NCBI RefSeq assembly: GCF_014681765.1
Contig: NZ_CP061498.1
Location: 3,051,501 to 3,115,500, forward strand
From: Roseicitreum antarcticum
GTDB taxonomy: Bacteria; Pseudomonadota; Alphaproteobacteria; Rhodobacterales; Rhodobacteraceae
Direction: 5' to 3'
DNA length: 64,000 nt
Shown here: positions 17,494 to 24,917 of the stretch, piece by piece
Numbering within the stretch: the first letter of the stretch is position 1
Layout of the letters: every line of letters starts with the position of its first letter
Translations under genes and position numbers: made by a program
The notes under the pieces: generated by a model
The model's input: only the letters and a program-made list of their open reading frames with translations
Told to the model about the DNA's origin: nothing
The model's database searches: none

Positions 17494-18517
17494 TGGCCTG
17501 CGCGGCGCACCGGTTTGCAATGTCCTCGGCAACACCTGACGGCAGCGGCACGCCCTCTTGCAGATATTGCAACCGCATCGCCAGACCGTGTTCACCGGGC
17601 ATCCGTACTGGCGGCGCACCTTCCGGCACGGGATTGGACCGGCATGCCTGTGCAAAATGGCCAGTTTCAGCGCGGAAGGTGTCCAGCCCTGCAAAGGCGG
17701 TGGGGTCGATCATTTGCACAAGCACGGACGCGCCCCATCGATCCGGCGCGGTGAGTCTGCCGAAGCCTGACAGGCCGGATGTCAGTGCCTCGACCATCGT
17801 GCCCAAGGCAAAGCCCTTGTGGCCATATTCCAGCCCCCCAATCGGCAGCAGACTGCCTGCGGGGTCCGAAAACAGGACCGATGGGTTGCTGGTCGCGTTG
17901 CCATCCGCATCTTTCAGCCACTGCCCGGAAAACTGTGCGCCGGTCTTGTGCAGCCGCCCACTCATGCCATTGGTGGTGATGGACATGCTGATGTCCATCA
18001 GGACCGGCCCCGCATCGGTGGCGTAGCCAATGGCGACGGGGTTGGGCGTGTGGGTGGCATGCAGGCCGCCGTGGGGCGCGACCGCGCGGACTGCCGGGTC
18101 GGAGCATTGGATGATGACGATCAGATCTTCATCCGCCGCGCGTTTCAGGTAGGACGCGAGCGAGGCGATGTGATGCGAACGGGCGATGGCAATGGCCCCC
18201 ATGCCGAATTCGCGGGCCTTGGCTGCGGCCTCTTGCATCGCGCGAACGACCAGCCATGGCCCGGGCAGATAGTCGCCATCCCAACTGGCTACCGCGCCAC
18301 GCCCGCCGGTGACCGTGATATCGCCCGTGCCGCGCATCCGCCCCGCCGCGAGTTCCGCCAGATACGGTGCAAGTAGTTGCAGGCCATGGGTATCATGTCC
18401 CATCAGGTCGCCTTCAACCAGCACTTCGGCCACGATCAGAGCCTTTTCATGGTCCAGCCCGGCCTTTTGCAGCAGCGCGGTGCAGACCGCCAGCAGTTCG
18501 CTCACATCATAACGCAC
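17471..18517 (-). CDS. Ldh-family (malate/L-lactate/ureidoglycolate-type) NAD(P) oxidoreductase
   Basis: This 348-residue enzyme is assigned a GTG start at 18517 with AAGGAT upstream; the open frame extends further but without homology-like sequence. Family motifs include EGDLMGHDTHGLQLLAPYL near the N-terminus, SHHIASLASYLK, and PNPVAIGYATDAGPVLMDIS in the NAD-binding part. The family reduces or oxidises 2-oxo/2-hydroxy acids and includes 2,3-diketo-L-gulonate reductase. Next to kdgD and the dehydratase, a role in sugar-acid catabolism is plausible. It is convergent with the LysR gene. Confidence 0.85.
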   Translation of the reverse strand: MRYDVSELLAVCTALLQKAGLDHEKALIVAEVLVEGDLMGHDTHGLQLLAPYLAELAAGRMRGTGDITVTGGRGAVASWDGDYLPGPWLVVRAMQEAAAKAREFGMGAIAIARSHHIASLASYLKRAADEDLIVIIQCSDPAVRAVAPHGGLHATHTPNPVAIGYATDAGPVLMDISMSITTNGMSGRLHKTGAQFSGQWLKDADGNATSNPSVLFSDPAGSLLPIGGLEYGHKGFALGTMVEALTSGLSGFGRLTAPDRWGASVLVQMIDPTAFAGLDTFRAETGHFAQACRSNPVPEGAPPVRMPGEHGLAMRLQYLQEGVPLPSGVAEDIANRCAAQAISWTGAV

Positions 18518-18963
18518 GAGGTATCCTTTCTTCGCAGCGCGTTTCGGAGACGGACGCGGGACTTTGCCCCCGGGCCGCCTGCGGACGCGGCAAGTCATGA
18601 CACCGCATCGGAACCCTCGCACTGTCATCGGACGCGGCGCGGGCTCGGCCCGATATCCCCCGACGCCCGTTTGGTTTCGCCTGCCATCGGTTTCGGTCAA
18701 GACGCGCCGAAAGGCAAAACCTTTCTTCGGTCGCGCCTGATGTCCCGCCTCTATAAACGGATCAGGCCAATGACCGGTCGACGTTTTCACATGCGCCAGT
18801 GGCGGCGACGCGTGCCCCACAGGGCGTGCTGTCATCGTCGCATCCGGACCTTGACCGCCGGTCCGGGCTGGCGTCGGGTTTTTGGGAGCGCGCAAATTAG
18901 CGCTTGCCGGTTTGCGGATGTTGCTGCGATATGTTCCTTGAAACATATCAAAGGCAATTGCGC
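18518..18963. other. Intergenic region upstream of modA
   Basis: This 446-bp gap between two divergent units has no convincing reading frame. Apart from the dyad at 18928-18949 nothing recognisable was seen. Confidence 0.5.
18928..18949. promoter_or_regulatory. Mo-box-like dyad in front of modA
   Basis: GATATGTT-CCTTGA-AACATATC is a perfect 8-bp dyad with a 6-bp spacer ending 14 bp before the modA start. ModE-type molybdate repressors bind AT-rich dyads with a spacer of this size at modABC promoters. No modE gene is present in the window. Confidence 0.55.
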
Positions 18964-19734
18964 ATGCGATCCTTTCCTTTCCGTTGTTCCGCCATTTCGG
19001 CGCTGGCTGTTGCCGGGACCGGTTTGCCTGCAGTCGGCGATGAGATCACGGTCTTTGCCGCTGCCAGCCTGGCAGATGCGCTGGCGCAGGTGGCCGCGAC
19101 CTGGACCGCCGAGACGGGGCATGCGGTTGTACTGTCTCATGCTGGATCTTCGGTGCTTGCCCGGCAGATCCAGCAAGGTGCGCCCGCCGACATCTTCATT
19201 TCGGCAAGCACGGGGTGGATGGATGCCGTCGCCGCCTCGGGTGATCTGCGGCCCGGCGCGCGGCGGGACGTGCTCGGAAACACGCTTGTACTGATCGCCC
19301 ATGGTGCTGATGAGGTGCCCGTATCGATTGATGAAAACCTCGATCTGCAGGCCATGCTGGGCGACGAACGGCTTGCCATGGCGATGGTCGAATCGGTGCC
19401 TGCCGGCATATATGGCAAGGCGGCGCTGTCGTGGCTGGGGCTGTGGGACAGTGTGGCACCCAAGGTCGCGCAGGCCGATAACGTGCGCGCCGCCCTCGCC
19501 TTCGTTGCGCGCAACGAGGCGCCGCTGGGCATCGTCTACGCGACCGATGCAGCGATCGAGGCGGATGTGACGATCATCGGCATTTTTCCGGCCGAAAGCC
19601 ACGCGCCGATCACTTACCCCGCCGCGATCACTGCGCAATCCACCAGCCCGGTCGCCGGGGCCTTTCTTGACTACCTCACCGAGCCGCCCGCACGGGAAAT
19701 CTGGGCTGGGTTCGGGTTCAGGGCGCTCTATTGA
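18964..19734 (+). CDS. modA: Molybdate ABC transporter substrate-binding protein
   Basis: This 256-residue periplasmic protein starts at MRSFPFRCSA with a signal peptide ending near VGDE. ModA motifs are ITVFAAASLADAL, VLSHAGSSVLARQIQQGAPADIFISAS and the C-terminal YPAAI. The Ser residues of FAAASL and AGSS contact the oxyanion in this family. It is first in a tight modABC operon. Tungstate specificity cannot be ruled out. Confidence 0.93.
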   Translation: MRSFPFRCSAISALAVAGTGLPAVGDEITVFAAASLADALAQVAATWTAETGHAVVLSHAGSSVLARQIQQGAPADIFISASTGWMDAVAASGDLRPGARRDVLGNTLVLIAHGADEVPVSIDENLDLQAMLGDERLAMAMVESVPAGIYGKAALSWLGLWDSVAPKVAQADNVRAALAFVARNEAPLGIVYATDAAIEADVTIIGIFPAESHAPITYPAAITAQSTSPVAGAFLDYLTEPPAREIWAGFGFRALY

Positions 19735-19747
19735 AAGGGTGCATGTG

Positions 19748-20458
19748 ATGCCAAGCGACTGGATGACCTGGCTTGGTCCGGCCGAGTGGCAGGCGGTGCG
19801 GTTGTCTGTCCGCGTGTCGCTCTGGGCGACGCTGGCCAGTCTGCCGTTGGGCATCCTGACCGCATATGCGCTGGCGCGGTGGAACTTCTGGGGCAAACAG
19901 CTGCTAAACGGCTTCGTGCATCTGCCGCTGATCCTGCCGCCTGTGGTCACTGGCTATCTGCTGTTGCTGACCTTCGGGCGGCGGGGCGTGGTGGGGCAGG
20001 CCCTTGATCAATGGTTCGGGATTGTGCTGTCCTTCCGCTGGACGGGGGCGGCGCTTGCTGCGGCGATCATGGCGTTTCCCCTGATGGTGCGCGCGATCCG
20101 TCTGGCGATCGAAGCGGTGGACCCCAAGCTGGAAGCCGCCGCCAGCACGTTGGGCGCCTCAAGACTTTGGGTCTTTGCCACGATAACGCTGCCGCTGATC
20201 CTGCCCGGGGTCATCGCGGGGGCGATCCTTGCTTTTGCGAAGGCGATGGGAGAGTTCGGGGCAACCATCACTTTTGTCTCTAACATCCCTGGCCAGACGC
20301 AGACCGTGCCTTCGGCCATCTATGCGCTGCTTCAGGTGCCGGGCGGCGAGGGGGCGGCAAGCCGTCTGGTCATCGTCGCCGTCGCCCTCGCCATGGCGGC
20401 GCTTCTGCTATCGGAATTCGTCGCGCGGCGGGTGGCACGGCGGGTGGCGGGGTCATGA
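19748..20458 (+). CDS. modB: Molybdate ABC transporter permease
   Basis: This 236-residue permease starts at ATG 19748 (MPSDWMTWLG) with AAAGG upstream. About five TM helices are seen, with the ModB hallmark LPLILPPVVTGYLLL and the EAA loop region AASTLGASRLWVFATITLPLI. The motif EFGATITFVSNIPGQTQT is typical of molybdate permeases. It begins 13 bp after modA and overlaps modC by 4 bp. Confidence 0.93.
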   Translation: MPSDWMTWLGPAEWQAVRLSVRVSLWATLASLPLGILTAYALARWNFWGKQLLNGFVHLPLILPPVVTGYLLLLTFGRRGVVGQALDQWFGIVLSFRWTGAALAAAIMAFPLMVRAIRLAIEAVDPKLEAAASTLGASRLWVFATITLPLILPGVIAGAILAFAKAMGEFGATITFVSNIPGQTQTVPSAIYALLQVPGGEGAASRLVIVAVALAMAALLLSEFVARRVARRVAGS

Positions 20459-21555
20459 CAGTTCAGATCGCGCTGCGGCATCGTTTCGGGGATTTCGGCC
20501 TGGATCTCGCGTTCGACGCACCGCCGGGTGTGACCGTGCTGTTCGGCCCTTCGGGTTCCGGCAAGACCACGGTGGTCAACGCGGTTGCCGGGTTGCTGCG
20601 CCCCGACCAAGGCCGGATTGTGGCCGATGGCCGGGTATTGCTGGATACTGCGGCGCGGCGCTTCGTGCCGCCACACTGTCGCCGCATTGGCTATATCTTT
20701 CAGGAAGGGCGGCTATTTCCCCATCTGAATGTGCGGCAGAACCTGCTGTACGGACGCTGGTTTGCCCCGCGCGCGGCCCGTCGTGAAAGTGTGTCACAAG
20801 TGGTCGACATGCTGGGCATCGGTCCGCTGCTGTCGCGCCGTCCCGGCGCGCTGTCGGGCGGCGAGAAACAGCGGGTCGCCATTGGCCGCGCGCTTCTGTC
20901 TGGCCCGGACATGATCCTTGCCGATGAGCCGCTGGCCGCGCTGGACGAGGCCCGCAAAGCCGAGATCCTGCCATATTTTGAGCGGCTGCGCGATGCCGTG
21001 TCGGTGCCTATCCTCTACGTCAGCCACGCCCCGGCCGAGGTGGCGCGGCTGGCCACGACGGTGGTCGCGCTGAAAGCGGGGCGGGTTGCAGCAGTCGGAT
21101 CGGCGGCGCAGGTGCTGGGCGACGCGATGGCTTTGGGCACACCCGTGGCGACTTCGGTTCTGCGTGCGCGGGTTGCAGCGCATCACGCCGACGGACTGAG
21201 CGAGTTGATATGCGATGCGGGGCGGCTGTGGGTGCCGTGTGTCGTGGATGTCCCGGGTGCGCTGATCAATCTGCGGATCGCGGCGCAGGATGTGATCTTG
21301 TCGCGTGAAGCGCCGCAGGGCCTGTCGGCGCTGAACATCCTGTCCGGGGTTATCGCTGACCTAAGCCCCTATGATGGCGTCAGCGTGCTGGTAACGCTGG
21401 AATTGGGCGACGCGCGGCTGACCGCCCGCGTCACGCGACGGTCTTCTGTCGCCATGGAACTTGCGCCCGGGCAGCGCTGTCATGCCATCATCAAGACCCT
21501 CACGGTCGCGCCCCAAGATCGGGGCACCAAATATGTACCGGGCGATGGCTCATAG
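20455..21555 (+). CDS. modC: Molybdate ABC transporter ATP-binding protein
   Basis: This 366-residue ATPase has Walker A FGPSGSGKTT (near residue 25), signature LSGGEKQR, Walker B ILADEPLAALDE and the switch His in YVSHAP. The C-terminal third (about 290-360) is a MOP/TOBE domain that binds molybdate and regulates the transporter. The length is normal for ModC. The start overlaps the modB stop (ATGA). Confidence 0.93.
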   Translation: MTVQIALRHRFGDFGLDLAFDAPPGVTVLFGPSGSGKTTVVNAVAGLLRPDQGRIVADGRVLLDTAARRFVPPHCRRIGYIFQEGRLFPHLNVRQNLLYGRWFAPRAARRESVSQVVDMLGIGPLLSRRPGALSGGEKQRVAIGRALLSGPDMILADEPLAALDEARKAEILPYFERLRDAVSVPILYVSHAPAEVARLATTVVALKAGRVAAVGSAAQVLGDAMALGTPVATSVLRARVAAHHADGLSELICDAGRLWVPCVVDVPGALINLRIAAQDVILSREAPQGLSALNILSGVIADLSPYDGVSVLVTLELGDARLTARVTRRSSVAMELAPGQRCHAIIKTLTVAPQDRGTKYVPGDGS

Positions 21556-21590
21556 GGTGCCCCGCACCGGGTCGCTCAGGTGCGGGCACC
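21556..21590 (+). terminator. Hairpin just downstream of modC
   Basis: GGTGCCCCGCACC pairs with GGTGCGGGCACC (one bulged C) directly after the modC stop, followed by TGTCATTTAT. It is a plausible transcript-end hairpin although the T-run is weak. Confidence 0.55.
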
Positions 21591-21620
21591 TGTCATTTAT
21601 CTGGCCCCACCGACGAGAGG

Positions 21621-21674
21621 CACCCGCCCCGGTGGCCGATGCTGTACTGCGGGCCTCGGCCACCGGGGCGGGTG
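21621..21674 (-). terminator. 19-bp perfect inverted repeat after the cytochrome c gene
   Basis: CACCCGCCCCGGTGGCCGA and TCGGCCACCGGGGCGGGTG form a perfect 19-bp stem with a 16-nt loop, 10 bp past the last gene of the minus-strand respiratory operon. No T-run follows on the minus strand. It probably marks the operon 3' end or protects the mRNA. Confidence 0.6.
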
Positions 21675-21684
21675 CTTGCAAGGG

Positions 21685-22176
21685 CTACTCGTTGCCTTCC
21701 CGTGCCCCGGCGGTCGCCCGGGCATCCGCCGCAGCGCTTTCACGGATATCGCTGATCATTTCCGCAGTGGGATGGTCGACGAAATCATTGGCAAAGTTCT
21801 GCTGGATATAGGTAACCACTTCGACAATCTGGCCATCCGACAGCCATTTGTCGAACGCAGGCATCGCCCCCATGCCGTTGATCACGATCCAAGCGGGGTA
21901 CTGGCCGCCCTGCAGCCGTGGGTTCAACGCAAGCGGCGGATAGGTCGCCGCGCCCACTGCCCCCTGACCCTGCGGCTGGTGGCAGCCCGAGCATACCGCG
22001 TTGTAGATAGCCTCGCCGTCTTCCATCAGGAAGGTGTCGGTCGTAGCGCCCAGTTCTTCGGCGCCCGGGTTGCGTGGTGCACCGCCTTCGTAGCTTTCCT
22101 GCGCCGATACCGTTGCTGGGAATGCGGCGGCAGCGACCAAGGTTGCGGCCAGCACAGTCTGTGACAGATATCTCAT
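21685..22176 (-). CDS. Periplasmic monohaem cytochrome c, partner of the amine oxidase
   Basis: This 163-residue exported cytochrome has a Sec signal peptide (cleavage near VSAQE) and one haem site CSGCH at residues 62-66. A later Met in GMGAMPAF is the probable axial ligand. Its start overlaps the flavin amine oxidase stop by 4 bp, so the two are made together. In Pseudomonas the nicotine oxidoreductase NicA2 passes electrons to a dedicated cytochrome c (CycN). By analogy this cytochrome likely accepts electrons from the upstream flavoenzyme and hands them to the caa3 oxidase of the same operon. Confidence 0.88.
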   Translation of the reverse strand: MRYLSQTVLAATLVAAAAFPATVSAQESYEGGAPRNPGAEELGATTDTFLMEDGEAIYNAVCSGCHQPQGQGAVGAATYPPLALNPRLQGGQYPAWIVINGMGAMPAFDKWLSDGQIVEVVTYIQQNFANDFVDHPTAEMISDIRESAAADARATAGAREGNE

Positions 22177-23807
22177 TGCGGTGCGCCTTCCTGCCCGTTG
22201 CTGTTGTAAAGCCCGCTGGCTGCGACGTCGTTCAGGCGGGTGATCGCGTCGAGCGTCGACAGGATCGAGCCTTCCATCCAGCCGGGGATATAGCTCAGAT
22301 GCTCGCCTGCGCAGACGATGCGCCGGTCCACTTGCGCGGCGGCGCGGTAACGATGGTCGCGGGCGTCCCAATTTGAATAGCACCCCAGCATCCATGGCAC
22401 CCGGTGCCACGACAGCGCCACGCCACTGCTGAATTCCGTGTCGATCTCGGGGTGGATCATTGCGCCGTAGCGCCGCACGCTTGCCACCCGCTCTTCGGGC
22501 GTCATCGAGTTGTAGACATAAGCCTGCGGGCCATAGACATAGGCCGACAGCAGCACCCCCGGCCCCTGCGAATGCAGATCGGCAGAGGGGTAGCTGATCT
22601 GGGAGATCGGCAGGTCGGTATAGGTGATCCCGCCATAGATCGCGTGATCCTGTTCCCAGAATCGGCGCTTCATTTCCAAGCCGGCTTTCATCGCTTCATA
22701 GTACTGCAAATCCCGCATCGCCTGCCGCATATCTGCGGAAACGTCGATGTCGATCTGGCTGAGCACTGAAAACGGGATGGTGCAGACGCACCAATCCGCC
22801 GTCGCCCGCGAGGTGCCGCTGCCGGTGCCATCGGCCGAATCGTATTCCACCGTTACCCCGCCACTGTCTTGCATGACGCGCAGCACGCGCGCGTTGTGGG
22901 TAATCAGGTCGCCGACCTCACGGTGGAAGGCCTTGGCGATCTCTTCCATGCCGCCGACAGGCTGAAACATCGGGGCGTGGTGCTGGTAGGTGGTGTGGTT
23001 GCGCAAGTATTGCCAGAACTGACTGGACACGATGTCGTCCAGGCTGATCGGTGTACTGGGCGAGGGTTCGGCATCCGACAGCCCGCCCCCCGGCGCGCCG
23101 CCTTCGGGATAGCCGCGGTATCCGGCGGTTTCCAGCCGTTCGGTGTATCTGTATTGTCCGTCCAGCACACCGAAGGATTTAAGGGATTCAAGCAGCATCT
23201 CCTTGTCCTCAACGCTGACGCTATCCACCAAACCATTCTGATCGACGGATTTGGCCAGCAGCTCGCTGATCCCGCCGAGGTAGTCGGAAAATACCGTGCG
23301 ATAGCGCTGCGGCTTGCCATCAAACGCGTTGGACGAATGCAGATAGGCGCTCTGGTTTTCCTGCACGAAAACTTCCAGCTGCACGCCGAGCTTCTGGCAG
23401 TAATCCAGCACTGCCCGGTGGTGGTGCGGAATGCGCCAGGGGCCGATGTTGATATACTGCCCCTCGCTGAATTCGCAGTTCTGCGAATAGCCGCCGAGTT
23501 CGTCGAAGCTGTCGCCGCCTTTCAGCGTCCAGCAGCGGCCGCCTGCACGCTTCTGATATTCCAGGATCTGGACCTGATAGCCTGCGCGCCGCAACTCATA
23601 GGCGGCCAGCATACCTGATAGGCCAGCGCCAAGGATCAGCACCTTCGCACCCTGGGGGGCGCCTTCCAGCGCAGGTGTGCCGCTGTAGGGGCTGGGTAGC
23701 GCGTGACCCATCGTCGTCATGGCGTTGAGCATGATCCCCGAACCCCCTGCCATTCCGATCAGGGCAAGCAGATCGCGTCGGGACATCTGTGATGGCGTGT
23801 CGGTCAT
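22173..23807 (-). CDS. Tat-exported flavin amine oxidase/dehydrogenase
   Basis: This 544-residue flavoprotein starts MTDTPSQMSRRDLLALIG, with twin arginines at residues 10-11 and a hydrophobic stretch typical of Tat export. The FAD motif ILGAGLSG ends at residue 65, and GGRCW (89-93) is the amine-oxidase hallmark. The C-terminal FAD motif is AGEHLSYIPGWMEGSI. The family oxidises amines or L-amino acids. Periplasmic location and a coupled cytochrome c suggest it is a dehydrogenase rather than an O2-using oxidase (NicA2-like). The substrate cannot be read from the sequence. Confidence 0.86.
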   Translation of the reverse strand: MTDTPSQMSRRDLLALIGMAGGSGIMLNAMTTMGHALPSPYSGTPALEGAPQGAKVLILGAGLSGMLAAYELRRAGYQVQILEYQKRAGGRCWTLKGGDSFDELGGYSQNCEFSEGQYINIGPWRIPHHHRAVLDYCQKLGVQLEVFVQENQSAYLHSSNAFDGKPQRYRTVFSDYLGGISELLAKSVDQNGLVDSVSVEDKEMLLESLKSFGVLDGQYRYTERLETAGYRGYPEGGAPGGGLSDAEPSPSTPISLDDIVSSQFWQYLRNHTTYQHHAPMFQPVGGMEEIAKAFHREVGDLITHNARVLRVMQDSGGVTVEYDSADGTGSGTSRATADWCVCTIPFSVLSQIDIDVSADMRQAMRDLQYYEAMKAGLEMKRRFWEQDHAIYGGITYTDLPISQISYPSADLHSQGPGVLLSAYVYGPQAYVYNSMTPEERVASVRRYGAMIHPEIDTEFSSGVALSWHRVPWMLGCYSNWDARDHRYRAAAQVDRRIVCAGEHLSYIPGWMEGSILSTLDAITRLNDVAASGLYNSNGQEGAPQ

Positions 23808-23849
23808 GGGCAGGCCTTTCCTCTTGAGTGTTTCGATAGGATGGATGGC

Positions 23850-24569
23850 TCATTTCGCAGATGCGGGCCCGGGATTGGGTGCGTCCTGTTGTACGAAGCG
23901 CAGGGCCAGCGCGCCGATGGCGGCCAGGAAGAACAGGCCCCCCGCCACCCACATCACGGCGCCAGCCAGCTGCTGATCGGCCAGCGGGCCGATGCCATAG
24001 GCCAGTGTCGTCGCGAGGTGGAAGTCATGCCATGGCGCGGGCGCGAGGGTTAATACCGCCGCCAATGCGGTCATTTGCGCACCGGTCAAGGCGGCGGCGG
24101 CCAGGCCACGTTCAGGCGCGGCGCGCAGCGCGGCGAATAACAGGGTCGCTGAAGCGAACAGGCTGATGTGCATGGCCCAATAGGTCAGATCGTTCTCCAG
24201 CGTTGCCTGATAGGGCCCCGGCGCGTGCCAGAACCAGAACAAAGCCGCGAAAAGACCCGCCAGCGGCAGTGAGGGCCAGCGCAATGCGGGAAGTGCGGCG
24301 GCAATGATCGGGGCCGCAAGCAAGGTCAGCAGGACATGCTGCGCCACTCGGGCCGAGAACAGCGCCATCGACGCCGCGCACAGCGGCGAGATGAACAAGA
24401 GTGCTACCAATGCCCAGCCGATCGTCAGCCGCGTCCGGTCCTGTGCCGCCCAAAGCCCTGCCAGAAGGGTCAGCGCAAGGCCGGTCAGCAGCAGCGGGTC
24501 CAGCATCCACCGCCCCCACAGATCTGCGGGAAGCGGCGGTGATCCGCAAAATGGCACATAGGGTTCCAT
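23850..24569 (-). CDS. ctaG: Cytochrome c oxidase assembly protein, caa3_CtaG family
   Basis: This 239-residue membrane protein starts at MEPYVPFCG with GGAGG 6 bp upstream; a TTG four codons earlier is less likely. About seven TM helices are present, with the family motifs FWFWHAPGPYQATLENDLTYW and the C-terminal DQQLAGAVMWVAGGL. The caa3_CtaG family helps insert copper into caa3-type oxidases. It lies just downstream of the oxidase subunit genes. Confidence 0.85.
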   Translation of the reverse strand: MEPYVPFCGSPPLPADLWGRWMLDPLLLTGLALTLLAGLWAAQDRTRLTIGWALVALLFISPLCAASMALFSARVAQHVLLTLLAAPIIAAALPALRWPSLPLAGLFAALFWFWHAPGPYQATLENDLTYWAMHISLFASATLLFAALRAAPERGLAAAALTGAQMTALAAVLTLAPAPWHDFHLATTLAYGIGPLADQQLAGAVMWVAGGLFFLAAIGALALRFVQQDAPNPGPASAK

Positions 24570-24587
24570 CGTGTCCTCCAAATTCTC

Positions 24588-24917
24588 TCAGCCCGTACAA
24601 CTGTCCAGCATCGCCACCGGCACCACGTTCATCAACACGGCCAGAAGCGCGATGAGGGTCGTCCAGAAGGCGGCCCCGGCCAGCGGCGCCTCGGGGGCAT
24701 CGGGCGGGATTTGACGGAAGTGGCGCCGGGCGCGGAGCAGGAACACCAACAGCACCAGCCCCGGGATCAGGGTCACAAGGCTGACCAACAAGCGCAGCGT
24801 CTCGGGCATCATCAGCGCGCGCGGACCGCACGCAGCCGAGGTCAGCGCATAGACGGCGATGAAATGCAGCGCCCAAATCGTGATGGGGCGGGCGATCCAG
24901 AAGACCATCCGGCTCAT
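24588..24917 (-). CDS. Small three-helix membrane protein of the oxidase operon
   Basis: This 109-residue protein (MSRMVFWIARPITIWALHF...) has about three predicted TM helices and ends LDSCTG. Its start overlaps the oxidase subunit I/III stop by 4 bp and ctaG follows 18 bp later. It is probably a small oxidase-associated or assembly protein. No specific family was recognised. Confidence 0.75.
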   Translation of the reverse strand: MSRMVFWIARPITIWALHFIAVYALTSAACGPRALMMPETLRLLVSLVTLIPGLVLLVFLLRARRHFRQIPPDAPEAPLAGAAFWTTLIALLAVLMNVVPVAMLDSCTG

